This document shows, piece after piece, positions 1 through 7,112 of a DNA stretch of 29,596 nt (positions within the stretch are counted from its first letter, which is position 1; the number at the start of each line of letters is the position of its first letter). The stretch comes from a virus. The notes below the pieces were generated by a model. The model was not told where the DNA came from, ran no database searches, and saw only the letters and a list, made by a program, of their open reading frames with translations. Both the position numbers and the translations under genes were made by a program. The stretch is taken from positions 1 to 29,596 of IMG/VR virus record IMGVR_UViG_3300035179_000050, one strand, 5' to 3'.

Positions 1-377
1 TGCTCGTCTGAGTAGACGGTGAACTTCTGCAGTTGAGAGAGCGCAGCAGTCGTACCTTCCTTCACGGAATCCCAAGCGGTGCCTGACTTCTCAACCGCAA
101 CCGAGAGGTTCTTGATCGCTTGCTCCGCTTCACTGGCCTCTCCTACTGCCCACTTGAGGCCCTGCGCTACCTCCCCAATAGCCGCGGCGGCTGCGCCTGC
201 GACTCCGCCTGCGGCGAAGCCCTGCATCACATCGCCGACGCTGCCAATGGCGCCGCCCATGCTCTGAAATGTAGAACCGAGTAGGCTAGTTGAAGCTCGA
301 ATCTTATCCATTACCGAGGAAGCTTGGTCTACGGCCTTGATGGCCACAACAACATTTCCAAGCGAACGTGTGGACAT
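1..377 (-). CDS. Tail tape measure protein, N-terminal part (cut by window edge)
   Basis: Reading frame open from ATG at 377 down to base 1 with no stop, giving 125 residues. It begins MSTRSLGNVVVAIKAVDQAS and continues with an Ala/Gly-rich helical stretch (about residues 45-75) and amphipathic helices, the usual look of tape measure N-termini (beginning with a short beta strand, then 'a/vDqaS' and helices). It lies directly downstream of the frameshifting tail assembly chaperone gene, the conserved place for the tape measure gene in long-tailed viruses. The protein would set tail length and be chaperoned by the product of 388-914. The rest lies outside the window, so domains further on (peptidase, TM segments) cannot be judged. 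Confidence 0.85.
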   Translation of the reverse strand, partial: MSTRSLGNVVVAIKAVDQASSVMDKIRASTSLLGSTFQSMGGAIGSVGDVMQGFAAGGVAGAAAAAIGEVAQGLKWAVGEASEAEQAIKNLSVAVEKSGTAWDSVKEGTTAALSQLQKFTVYSDE

Positions 378-387
378 TCTTTTTCAC

Positions 388-543
388 CTATGATTGTGGA
401 TGCTGTTTCGCGTAAATCGCCAAGTACCACTGCCGCTGTAGAGGGGTGAGTTCAGCCACCTCGCGGAGGCTCAAGTGGAAATATGTGATGAGAATCTCGA
501 TCGGGCCTGAATAGATGCCGTCTACGAAGGCCTCGATTCGGGT
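388..543 (-). CDS. Tail assembly chaperone, -1 frame extension (T segment of a G/GT pair)
   Basis: This frame has no start of its own. It joins the upstream chaperone gene after a -1 slip at 543-549 and adds 51 codons (TRIEAFVDGIY... to ...AKQHPQS, stop TAG at 388-390). The fused product would be about 175 residues from the GTG start at 914. The segment contains 'LREVAELTPLQRQWYLAIYAK', a typical C-terminal sequence of tail chaperone extensions encoded just before the tape measure gene. In known G/GT systems the T part binds the tape measure protein and the G part coats it. The extension stops 11 bases before the tape measure ATG. Confidence 0.8.
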   Translation of the reverse strand, partial: TRIEAFVDGIYSGPIEILITYFHLSLREVAELTPLQRQWYLAIYAKQHPQS

Positions 544-914
544 TTTGGGCCTTCCGTCAACCCGCTGAGCTCAAACGCCTTCAACGCGATCGGCAGACTC
601 TGCAGAGGCATCAGATACTTGCAGATGTCAGGGTCATGAGAAGCCTTGCTCGCTACGAGTTGCAACAGCTTCAGGTTTGAAACAATCTTCTTCCGGTCCC
701 CAATGTCTGCTAACTCAGCCCCGGCCTCCACCAGTACATCTCTCAGGGCCTCGTCCGAGAGCGGATAGACCTTGACAGGATGCTCCTTCTTGTCGGTGCC
801 TAGAACGGTCACGGTCTCCGAGTACTCGGTGCCTGCTGGAATCATCTCGCCGAGGCGTTTATGCGCCGCTCGAGTGGCCAGCTTTTCTTGTCGTCTCCCT
901 TCTTCTTCACTCAC
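522..914 (-). CDS. Tail assembly chaperone, zero-frame product
   Basis: Encodes 130 residues from a GTG at 912-914. That start overlaps the upstream stop as GTGA and has AGGAGG about 11 bases before it. An ATG at 962 would add 16 residues but would overlap the upstream gene by 52 bases and has no good ribosome site. The N-terminus is charged (EEEGRRQEK), followed by a compact alpha/beta part with PVKVYPLSDEAL, then helices. Position between the major tail protein and tape measure, plus a slippery heptamer six codons before the stop, identify it as the G-type chaperone. It is expected to be a non-virion helper in tail assembly. Confidence 0.8.
   Translation of the reverse strand: MSEEEGRRQEKLATRAAHKRLGEMIPAGTEYSETVTVLGTDKKEHPVKVYPLSDEALRDVLVEAGAELADIGDRKKIVSNLKLLQLVASKASHDPDICKYLMPLQSLPIALKAFELSGLTEGPKPESRPS
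543..549 (-). promoter_or_regulatory. Programmed -1 frameshift slippery heptamer
   Basis: On the coding (minus) strand the bases read C CCA AAA in the zero frame, a full X XXY YYZ heptamer (CCCAAAA). A slip here re-pairs CCA to CCC and AAA to AAA and continues into the 51-codon open -1 frame; zero-frame readers stop at 522-524. Placement just before the chaperone stop matches the known tail G/GT arrangement. A stimulatory RNA structure was not established. Confidence 0.75.
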
Positions 915-1165
915 TTCTTCTCCAACCTCCTTTGTTCTTGCTTCTTCTTGTGGACCTCGCATAACTGCGAGGTGTCACCGCTAAGGATCTCCTCAACCTG
1001 GTATCCTCTAAGCAGGTAGAGTGGCCCCGTCGAGATGGTCTGAAAAACAATCTTGGCGCCATTTTCCTGGATGGCGGCGCGTACTCTCTCGACGTCGGCG
1101 TGTTGAACGCTCATGACCACGCCGAAACTAACGTAGAATTTCCTATCTAGTGATGCGTCTGACAT
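911..1165 (-). CDS. Small protein between major tail protein and tail chaperone
   Basis: 84 residues starting ATG with GGAGAT upstream; it ends KKKQEQRRLEKK, a strongly basic tail. The body (residues 5-65) has alternating strand/helix character (FYVSFGVVMSV, VRAAIQENGAKIVFQTI, LYLLRGYQVEEIL). Its stop overlaps the GTG start of the tail chaperone, so the two are probably translationally coupled. I recognise no family. The gene order suggests a tail-assembly role, but this is inference only. Confidence 0.75.
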   Translation of the reverse strand: MSDASLDRKFYVSFGVVMSVQHADVERVRAAIQENGAKIVFQTISTGPLYLLRGYQVEEILSGDTSQLCEVHKKKQEQRRLEKK

Positions 1166-1228
1166 GAACGGGGATCTCCAATCTCAATCGTCTATCTCAG
1201 AATCTTATCCCAAGAAAGTGGGGAGTTT

Positions 1229-1657
1229 CTAGGTCTTCGAGATGTCCTCGAAGTCGAAGTCCCATGACCACATCGCGAAACCTTCAGGCGAGTCAACCGT
1301 CAACGCTGCGTCGCCGGTGCACTTCTTCAGTGTGATGATCGAATTGGTTTTCTTGTTCTTCAGCTGCACATACAGGGGCGTCACGTCTGACTGCTCGAAC
1401 ATGCCGAAAGCGGTTAGAACATCGGCGGATCCGCCTGCTGCGGTTTCATCGTACCAACCGCTTGCGGAGCCCGAGTAGTCCAAGAGACCCACGCTGACTT
1501 CCTGAAGACGTGAGCCGAGCCCGACGCCGCTCTTCTTGCGGCCCTGGCCGGTCTTGGTATTGATGCTTTCCCAGCGCGATAGCGCCGGTGCATTGGCGAG
1601 GCCGCCCTCAGTGGTCGCGAGGCGGAGTTCGTAGTCTTTGCCGAGATACTTGGTCAT
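1229..1657 (-). CDS. Major tail (tube) protein
   Basis: 142 residues. The start MTKYLGKDYELRL, a central 'SVGLLDYSGSASGWYDE' and a later 'ADVLTAFGMFEQSDVTPLYVQL' fit the tail tube fold, where a strand-rich barrel with a long loop and one helix polymerises into hexameric rings. Length is short but within the range for simple siphovirus tube proteins. It lies between the tail terminator side and the chaperone, the standard position. GGAGCTGAG precedes the ATG. The acidic end (DFDFEDISKT) is probably on the ring surface. Family assignment rests on composition and synteny. Confidence 0.75.
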   Translation of the reverse strand: MTKYLGKDYELRLATTEGGLANAPALSRWESINTKTGQGRKKSGVGLGSRLQEVSVGLLDYSGSASGWYDETAAGGSADVLTAFGMFEQSDVTPLYVQLKNKKTNSIITLKKCTGDAALTVDSPEGFAMWSWDFDFEDISKT

Positions 1658-1672
1658 TCTTGCTCAGCTCCG

Positions 1673-1936
1673 TTAAGTTCCGTAGGCGAAGCCAACGACT
1701 GGCACATCTGTAGTTGCGGCTTGAGTCACGGTGACAACGTTTGTCGCTTCTGTACAGGTGACATCTGCACCGTCAGATTTCTTGCAAAGTTTCACGTAGA
1801 GTATGTCTGCCAGGTCTCCTAGAACGATTGTATTGTCTGTGCTGACGATTGCTTCGAAGGTGATGTACTTCTTCTCCGTGGCTGCGGTGACGACTGTCTG
1901 CTTCGATGAGGTCACGGTTTCTGTTCTTTCTACCAT
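1673..1936 (-). CDS. Small beta-rich tail-region protein
   Basis: 87 residues, rich in Thr, Val and Ala with alternating hydrophobic pattern (TVTSSKQTVVTAATEKKYITFEA is split by loops), consistent with an all-beta small domain. GGAGATGG lies just before the ATG. It sits between the tail terminator and the major tail protein. Two cysteines (KLCKK, VTCTE) could form a pair. No family recognised. It could be a small virion decoration or an accessory tail-tube component; the place in the order favours the tail. Confidence 0.7.
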   Translation of the reverse strand: MVERTETVTSSKQTVVTAATEKKYITFEAIVSTDNTIVLGDLADILYVKLCKKSDGADVTCTEATNVVTVTQAATTDVPVVGFAYGT

Positions 1937-2013
1937 TTTTCCATCTCCTACTTTATTTCATCAAAGCCCCCGACTCGAAGCCGTTAGGGCCATGACCCTG
2001 AGAAACCACACCG

Positions 2014-2451
2014 CTACGCCACGGCGCGGTACATGATGAAGCCGAAGTCCATTCGGACCCGGCATTCCCGAGCGAACTCATTCTGCGGGGCCACATCGGA
2101 ATCGTCTGACTTCTCCACGTTCTCGATACCATACATGGAGCATAAGGTGGCCTCATGGTCCACGATGGTTTGTTCTACCTTGTCAGCGACCGCATCACAT
2201 TCGACTTTGTCACTATGATAGCAGTCGATCTGGATCCGATGGCGCTCCTCCAAGGCACGCAGACTGCTGAACTCTTGGAGACCGATAGCGCCGCTTCGGC
2301 TGCCGCCACTCACAAGAGTCAGGACAACGCTGGGCACCGGGGCGCCCTCACCAAGCGGCAAGTCCCGAAACACTGGAACACCAAGCGAGGCAGCGTCTAG
2401 GATGGCTTTGAATGCGTCTTTAGCATCACGACGTGGGTAAGTTGATGGCAT
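2014..2451 (-). CDS. Probable tail terminator (tail completion) protein
   Basis: 145 residues. The N-terminal helix (DAKDAFKAILDAA), then 'VPVFRDLPLGEGAPVPSVVLTLVSGG', a mid section 'RIQIDCYHSDKVECDAVADKVEQTI' and a final strand 'RVRMDFGFIMYRA' fit the alpha/beta tail terminator fold of the lambda gpU / DUF3168-like group. In that fold a helix pair packs on a sheet and the protein forms a hexameric ring capping the tube. It lies between the HK97 gp10-like gene and the tail tube gene, as expected. Similarity was judged by eye. Confidence 0.7.
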   Translation of the reverse strand: MPSTYPRRDAKDAFKAILDAASLGVPVFRDLPLGEGAPVPSVVLTLVSGGSRSGAIGLQEFSSLRALEERHRIQIDCYHSDKVECDAVADKVEQTIVDHEATLCSMYGIENVEKSDDSDVAPQNEFARECRVRMDFGFIMYRAVA

Positions 2452-2478
2452 ACTCTTCTATCATCCTCACGCTTTTCC

Positions 2479-2844
2479 TCAGACATCCAGCGCGTTCATC
2501 GCACCGACAAGAAGGGCATCCAGGATCCTCTGTGAAAACGCGTCTAAGGTCGGGCGAATGTGGGGCGTGCCAAGTTGGAATCTTGTGCCGAATTCCTGGT
2601 ACCCTCCGTAATCCACGGCGTTACCAAACTCCAGTTCGAACCCGCTCGCCCGCGCATAGATGCTGTCTCTCAATGCACCCGTTTCGACAGGCGCAAGGGG
2701 TCGCGCAAAAACAATCATCTCTGAGCCGACAGCATCGAATTCCTTCTCCACATCAGGCTCGATATTTTTGACGAAAGCCCGAAGTTTCGGCGTGACCGTA
2801 TCCGCTACGATCTTGCATGACCAGGACGGCATATCCAGGCTCAC
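2479..2844 (-). CDS. HK97 gp10-like head-tail/tail component
   Basis: 121 residues. It shows the family signature 'APVETGALRDSI' (about residues 51-62), followed by 'Y..YQEFGTRFQLGTPHIRPTLD' (about 79-102) and a C-terminal helix. The HK97 gp10 family (Pfam HK97-gp10_like) is a small head-tail connection or tail-completion protein found in most siphoviruses. Its ATG overlaps the previous stop as ATGA (2841-2844), so it is coupled to the connector gene. Length matches the family. Confidence 0.9.
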   Translation of the reverse strand: MSLDMPSWSCKIVADTVTPKLRAFVKNIEPDVEKEFDAVGSEMIVFARPLAPVETGALRDSIYARASGFELEFGNAVDYGGYQEFGTRFQLGTPHIRPTLDAFSQRILDALLVGAMNALDV

Positions 2845-3254
2845 TCGATGGACTGCTCGTAAAAAACTGGATCCGTCGTCTTCACGTAGGCTGCGAGATC
2901 GTCTTTCAATTCGCCAGTGAGCACCGCTTGTTTAGGAACTGTGATCTGGTAGTCCCCCGTCCGAATGAGCGGCCCCATCTTGTTCATGACCATGTACTGA
3001 ATCATGTTGGCCACCGCACGAGCGCACACGTCTTTGATGTCTTCGGGTACCCCGCTTGGATAGTCCGCGTCGAAGTCTCGCTTGCAGAAGGTGTTGATGT
3101 GGCGCTGCGCTCGCGGAATCAGCGTGTTGGTTAGGAATGTGTCGAACGCCGCTTCGTTCGCGAAGGGCGTTGGCGGGCTTGTCAGATAGTTCAGGCTGTC
3201 CCACTTGACAAGCGCGTACTGCTTGACTTCCGTTGAGGTTGTCCATGCAGCCAT
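2841..3254 (-). CDS. Head-tail connector (adaptor) protein
   Basis: 137 residues. Helix-rich with 'FLTNTLIPRAQRHINTFCKRDFD' and 'IKDVCARAVANMIQYMVMNK', the layout of the phage gp6-like / DUF-type head-tail adaptors: N-terminal helix, a long helix ending in a conserved 'hI...C.rdF', then a helix 'P..i...c..la..l'. Such proteins form a ring beneath the portal. It is placed between the capsid genes and the gp10-like gene, as expected. The first ATG follows a weak AAAGGTG leader. Confidence 0.75.
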   Translation of the reverse strand: MAAWTTSTEVKQYALVKWDSLNYLTSPPTPFANEAAFDTFLTNTLIPRAQRHINTFCKRDFDADYPSGVPEDIKDVCARAVANMIQYMVMNKMGPLIRTGDYQITVPKQAVLTGELKDDLAAYVKTTDPVFYEQSIE

Positions 3255-3271
3255 GTTTCTTTTTCACCTTT

Positions 3272-3637
3272 TCAGTAACTTGCGGCCCACTCGCAGATCG
3301 GCAGCAGCTTATTCAGCACGAAGGCCTTCAACCGCTCGAGACGGCGCTGCTTCATGATCATTAGAGTGTAGATGTCCGCCAACTCATTCATCACCGGCAT
3401 CTTACCCGCGTGGATCCTGCGCAGTTTGCAGGTGAATAGGCAGGTGAATCGGACTCGTCTCAAGTCGAGGCCGCAGACGGGGCGGCAGGGCATCGTGAAA
3501 GCCCGATGCGGCAGATCACGTCGATACTTCTCAGGCCGTAGTTTGACTTCAAGCCAGCCGAAGATGCTGGGGTTTGAATCCTCGTAGATGATTAGGTCGC
3601 GGGTGCCCGCATCGTAGGTTATGAGCTTCTCCCGCAT
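3272..3637 (-). CDS. Unidentified basic protein with four cysteines
   Basis: 121 residues. The middle contains C-x3-C-x11-C-x3-C (MPCRPVCGLDLRR then FTCLFTCKLRR), a possible zinc site of unusual spacing in a very basic setting. A helical C-terminus follows (ELADIYTLMIMKQRRLERL). No ribosome site stands out before the ATG at 3637, and there is a hairpin-bearing 92-base gap between it and the capsid gene. It occupies the slot between capsid protein and connector. Function unknown; a virion or assembly role is suggested only by position. Confidence 0.65.
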   Translation of the reverse strand: MREKLITYDAGTRDLIIYEDSNPSIFGWLEVKLRPEKYRRDLPHRAFTMPCRPVCGLDLRRVRFTCLFTCKLRRIHAGKMPVMNELADIYTLMIMKQRRLERLKAFVLNKLLPICEWAASY

Positions 3638-3729
3638 GATGAATCACGAATTATCAGGAATGCCCCGGAAGAGAAGTGGGGCCTAAGGGAGGATACACCG
3701 AGCGCTCTTATGGCGCAGCGGATTCGCGT
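3638..3729 (-). other. Intergenic gap after the capsid gene with a hairpin
   Basis: On the minus strand the gap after the capsid stop carries a stem of five G-C-rich pairs (GCCCC at 3662-3666 with GGGGC at 3678-3682, 11-base loop) and a GAGCGCTC palindrome at about 3704-3711. There is no oligo-T run, so a classic terminator is unlikely. The hairpin could protect the highly expressed capsid mRNA end or lower downstream expression. Confidence 0.4.
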
Positions 3730-4581
3730 TTAGACTGTGATTCCAGTGATCTCGTAGATGCTGGTGACGCGTTTGAACTGCGGAATCAGCGCCTCGTAGA
3801 CTCTGAAGAACCAGTCGCCAGTCGGCAGCTGCGCCGGATGCGTAACCACGTTCTGAGCGATCTGCAACTCGAAGTTCTCAGGGTCAGGGACGACCATGAG
3901 GGCGCTCGCGTTGTCAGCGAAGAAGTGACATGTGGCCACATCGCAGAGCTCCTGCGCCTTCTCAAGCACAGTGTCTGATGTGGTTCCGATGTGGAGTCGC
4001 ATGTCTGCCTTCTGCGCCGGCGTGACGATGAGCGTGGGTCTTCCACTGTAGCCTGCAGTTTCTAGGTCGGCGACTGTATCCATGATGTCCTTGTAGGCGT
4101 TCGCGGCGGTGCTCCATGCTCCAGCGCTTGCTTCAGTTCCGTGGCCGACGGATCCCATGAATCCGACAAAGCCTTGCGTGCCTTCCCAGATCAAGAGCTC
4201 CTCAAGTTCAGCGACTCGCCTGCCAGCCTCAGATGCGAAACTGGTGTCGAGCGGTATGCCGAACCGTTGAGACGCAGCGAGATCTCGAGCGAAGATCATG
4301 AAGTCTTTCCAGAGCACAGGTATTCCCAGGGCGCCCGTCGTCAAGCCTACGACGTCGGCGTTGCCTTGGATCGCAGCCATCCCGATGGCGGCCGCGTTCA
4401 TGTCAGTCTGTGTCCAATGCTTGACTTCCGTGATTCCGTAGTCGCCGAGTTCGCGCCTAGGCATCACTTGTCTGCCTACGAGTGGCTTGCGAGCCGCAGT
4501 GATGACGGCTTCCTGGATGAGTTGGTACTGCTCCGGAGTAATCTGCACTTGGTCGAGTCCAACGAACTGTAGTGGTTGCAT
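3730..4581 (-). CDS. Major capsid protein, encapsulin-like HK97 fold
   Basis: 283 residues. The whole length follows the encapsulin pattern: N-terminal 'ITPEQYQLIQEAVITAARK' and 'LVGRQVMP' (residues 14-41), 'LGDYGITEVKH' (45-55), the core 'IPVLWKDFMIFARDL' (87-101), 'GIPLDTSFASEAGRRVAE' and 'LLIWEGTQGFVGFMGS' (108-144), then 'RPTLIVTPAQ' and a final 'FFRVYEALIPQF'. In family 1 encapsulins the same blocks occur in the same order (about 264 residues). Here it is embedded between scaffold/decoration genes and connectors with terminase and portal upstream, so it is a virion capsid protein and not a compartment shell. It forms the head lattice. Stop TAA at 3730-3732. Confidence 0.93.
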   Translation of the reverse strand: MQPLQFVGLDQVQITPEQYQLIQEAVITAARKPLVGRQVMPRRELGDYGITEVKHWTQTDMNAAAIGMAAIQGNADVVGLTTGALGIPVLWKDFMIFARDLAASQRFGIPLDTSFASEAGRRVAELEELLIWEGTQGFVGFMGSVGHGTEASAGAWSTAANAYKDIMDTVADLETAGYSGRPTLIVTPAQKADMRLHIGTTSDTVLEKAQELCDVATCHFFADNASALMVVPDPENFELQIAQNVVTHPAQLPTGDWFFRVYEALIPQFKRVTSIYEITGITV

Positions 4582-4583
4582 GA

Positions 4584-5027
4584 TTACTTCGCCAACCTTA
4601 CCAGGAGCAAACCAGAGGTACTGATAGCCTTGCTCTTCTCAGCCCAGCCAACGATCTTCGTGATGTCAGTGCCAGCAGCTTTGAAGACTTTCCCATGTGC
4701 GCCGACATAGAGTGCGTCGCCTTTCGTTACTGCCAGGGTGTTATCCCATGGTAGGGCAACTACGGCACCGGCGCCGTGGCCGATGCGCACGCAAGCCTCA
4801 GTCGTGAAGTCCGTGACAACGCTGAGGGTGGGTTCCTTGGCGATGAATCCGTAGATCCCTGCGTCGCCTGATGCGCCGACTTTGCAGTGGTCGTCGTCGG
4901 TGTCGCGTACAACGATGGCTCCTGGGCGAGCGTAGCCTGTGTCGATGGTCTTGATACGGAGTTCTTCGTAGATGATTTTGTCAGGCGTTAGGACGGCGCC
5001 TGCTTCTGCGGGTACAACGTATGGCAT
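4584..5027 (-). CDS. Head decoration (cement) protein candidate
   Basis: 147 residues, beta-rich. Pattern 'TIDTGYARPGAIVVRDTD', 'GIYGFIAKEPT', 'RIGHGAGAVVAL', 'VTKGDALYVGAHGKVFKA' and 'IVGWAEKSKAISTSGLLLVRL' matches capsid-stabilising proteins related to DUF2190 and similar head decoration proteins (repeating 'G..v......G..v.G.a' strands). It lies immediately upstream (in transcription) of the capsid gene with a 2-base gap. Such proteins bind the outside of the expanded capsid. Assignment by pattern and order. Confidence 0.75.
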   Translation of the reverse strand: MPYVVPAEAGAVLTPDKIIYEELRIKTIDTGYARPGAIVVRDTDDDHCKVGASGDAGIYGFIAKEPTLSVVTDFTTEACVRIGHGAGAVVALPWDNTLAVTKGDALYVGAHGKVFKAAGTDITKIVGWAEKSKAISTSGLLLVRLAK

Positions 5028-5029
5028 GG

Positions 5030-5593
5030 CTACTTAACCACCCATTTGATGGAGCCGTCCGCTTGCCGGACAGGGTTGCCCATGATGCTCTTGGTTGTGT
5101 CAATGCGACCGTCCACTAGGACATTTGGTGCGGGTGATGCGCCGTCTGCGCCGCGAACATTCTTCACGGTGCCCTCAGGCGGCTTCGCCTTGTCGATGGC
5201 CAGGTGGATGACCCTGAGGTCCTCCACTGACTTGTCCTTGAGCTCCTCCGCCTTGAACTGGCTCCGCTGAGTGATTGAGTCCATGAGGGCTTTCTTCTCA
5301 GCTTCGCGGTACAGGTTCAGAGCGTCGGTGGCTTCCTTGACCTTCTTGTCAGAGTCAGCGAGCTTCGCAGTCAAGTCCTTGACTTGAAGATCCAGCCCGT
5401 CAACCTTGGTCTTGAGCTCGGTGTTCGCATTCTGTAGAGTAGCGATGTCTAATTCGTCGCAGTCAGTACAGTCCTTATCCTTTGTCAATGTTGTTTCTGC
5501 TCCTATTTTCTTACTGTTGTCTTGGGCAGACTTGCCGCCCGTAACTTTGATCAGTGCCCGCAGTAGTCGAGCGGGCAGTTTGGGATGATACAT
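5030..5593 (-). CDS. Probable capsid scaffolding protein
   Basis: 187 residues. Residues about 50-125 form a long charged coiled coil (LQNANTELKTKVDGLDLQ, then KLADSDKKVKEATDALNLYR), followed by a Pro/Gly-rich linker and a C-terminal basic end (KWVVK). This is the usual form of phage scaffolds: long helical dimer plus a small basic capsid-binding C-terminus. It lies between protease and decoration/capsid genes. A short CTDC motif (residues about 41-44) is unexplained. It would be removed from the prohead, perhaps by the protease encoded upstream. Confidence 0.7.
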   Translation of the reverse strand: MYHPKLPARLLRALIKVTGGKSAQDNSKKIGAETTLTKDKDCTDCDELDIATLQNANTELKTKVDGLDLQVKDLTAKLADSDKKVKEATDALNLYREAEKKALMDSITQRSQFKAEELKDKSVEDLRVIHLAIDKAKPPEGTVKNVRGADGASPAPNVLVDGRIDTTKSIMGNPVRQADGSIKWVVK

Positions 5594-5615
5594 CGTACGG
5601 ATACACCGTACCGGT

Positions 5616-6881
5616 CTAGTGTTCGCTCTTTCTCTTGGTCAGTTCCTGCACAACAGATCGATGCACAAGACTGTCAGGTTTGAAGTCCTCTGCCTTGTGC
5701 ATGCGCTCGTGAAGTTTCACAAGCGAGGGTCGATCTAGGGAGCGAAGTTCTCTGAGAAGCTTGGCCACATCGTCGACGCTCATCTTCTCTTGGTAGGGTG
5801 GTTCCTCCTTGCCACTTGCACCCCGGTAGGCTCGGATAACGTCTTCAATGTCGGCTTGGCTAGTCCATTCGTTGCAGACCATGTTAGCGGCGACTTGGCC
5901 TTCCACGATTCGGCAGGTGTTCTGCCCTTTCCATGCCTCATAGAAGATGCAGTGTTCGCATTTCTGTTCGCTGCCTTCTTCTGCTGCGCGTAGTTCCACA
6001 TCGGCAGATGGGAACTTCTGAATATCGTCTTTCTCTTTCGTCATAACGGTATCACTTGAAGAACTGGCCGCTTCGAATCTGCCCTTTCTTTCGCTGCAGT
6101 TCGCGTGGGCTTCCGATTCGGTCCATGACGCTTTCGGATAACGGATAGCCTGCAGCGTCATAGTGCGTTGGCCTTTCAATCGGCCGAGTATGAGGCTGAC
6201 TTTGCCTCGCTTGATGCGACGGAACGATTTCGCTTGGAATCCGCTGGGATCCTTGAGTCGGCAGCTATGCTCGTTCGGGTAAGGGTCGTTGCCTATCCGC
6301 ACGCTTGCACCCATGCCCGCTTGCAGGTTGAGTGTATTCGCATCGACGCCGATGCCGCACTGAGGGAAAGGACAGCGGCCATGCTCCACTGAGGCCACAT
6401 GGTCAAAGACAAAATCCCGTTGCACGTAGTCGTAGGCTTGGCCGTTCCAGGACCCTGGGGTGTGATCCTCGGTGTAGTAGAAGCCGAGGCTGACGTCACG
6501 CCGGATCTTCGAACGTATGAGTTCAAGCTGGTCTTGGTTGAGGCTTTTCTTGTCGAAGCTAAGTCGGCCCTTGACCTTGACGCCCTTGTTGTCCTTCTCC
6601 GTGTGGACTCCGTCAACGAGCCCTTTGATCTCCTGAGGCCGCGTGATGACGCGGAGCGGGGGATGATCCCAGGCAATATACAGGCGGCTGACTCGAGCGG
6701 CCTTCTCGAGCTCGTCGCCAGGCTTGAGAACCCGGCCATCCTCGTAGGGGTAGACGCCTTCACGGACAAGGGTGACGGGTTCAACTGTGAGGTACTCGCT
6801 CGTCTCCGTCACCGTCGCGTCTGCATCGAACGTGAATTTGTCTAGGCAGAACTTCCTTACCGCTTGCGTTTGCTGACTCAT
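5616..6881 (-). CDS. Prohead protease (DUF2213-like) with C-terminal four-cysteine motif
   Basis: 421 residues from ATG at 6879-6881, which overlaps the preceding stop as ATGA; an upstream in-frame start at 6908 is less likely. N-terminal domain (about 1-185) has 'EYLTVEPVTLVREGVYPY', 'YIAWDHP' (His73) and 'RRDVSLGFYY' (Ser131), the conserved His and Ser of prohead protease-like DUF2213 proteins. A second block 'YPKASWTESEAHANC...GRFEAA' (249-272) is a conserved phage motif. Later comes C308-x2-C311-x11-C323-x12-C336, a metal or Fe-S type motif. It should process scaffold and perhaps capsid protein during maturation. The extra C-terminal part is unusual. Confidence 0.8.
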   Translation of the reverse strand: MSQQTQAVRKFCLDKFTFDADATVTETSEYLTVEPVTLVREGVYPYEDGRVLKPGDELEKAARVSRLYIAWDHPPLRVITRPQEIKGLVDGVHTEKDNKGVKVKGRLSFDKKSLNQDQLELIRSKIRRDVSLGFYYTEDHTPGSWNGQAYDYVQRDFVFDHVASVEHGRCPFPQCGIGVDANTLNLQAGMGASVRIGNDPYPNEHSCRLKDPSGFQAKSFRRIKRGKVSLILGRLKGQRTMTLQAIRYPKASWTESEAHANCSERKGRFEAASSSSDTVMTKEKDDIQKFPSADVELRAAEEGSEQKCEHCIFYEAWKGQNTCRIVEGQVAANMVCNEWTSQADIEDVIRAYRGASGKEEPPYQEKMSVDDVAKLLRELRSLDRPSLVKLHERMHKAEDFKPDSLVHRSVVQELTKRKSEH

Positions 6882-7069
6882 TCTTTCATTTTCTCCCAAT
6901 AATCCCATTTTCGGAACACAGCCAAATCCTGGACATCAGACGGATTAGCGACATCTTGGATAATCAACAAGTTGTCCCTGTCCGCCAGGTTGATCACTCG
7001 TAACCTGACTTTGGATTCGAAATCGTGAATTACACCATCAACAACAACACGAATTTTCGACGACAACAA
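6878..7069 (-). CDS. Small protein upstream of the prohead protease
   Basis: 63 residues starting TTG with a strong AGGAGGTGAG just before; the second TTG (7064-7066) has better spacing and may be the real start. 'KIRVVVDGVIHDFESKVRLRVI' and 'NLLIIQDVANPSDVQDLAV' suggest a small alpha/beta domain; it ends WDYWEKMKE. It overlaps the protease start by 4 bases. Not recognised. Conservation of place between portal and protease would hint at a head role. Confidence 0.65.
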   Translation of the reverse strand: MLSSKIRVVVDGVIHDFESKVRLRVINLADRDNLLIIQDVANPSDVQDLAVFRKWDYWEKMKE

Positions 7070-7112
7070 CTCACCTCCTTTCTCTCGCTTTCATTCCGAG
7101 AGAATTGGAATC

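Noticed and set aside
3698-3750. Plus-strand stretch with a tRNA-like 5' half (GGCGCAGCGGATTCGCG, an Arg/His-like D-arm)
   Set aside because: The D-stem lacks one base, the anticodon stem has mismatches, and no T-arm or matching acceptor follows; it overlaps the end of the capsid gene.
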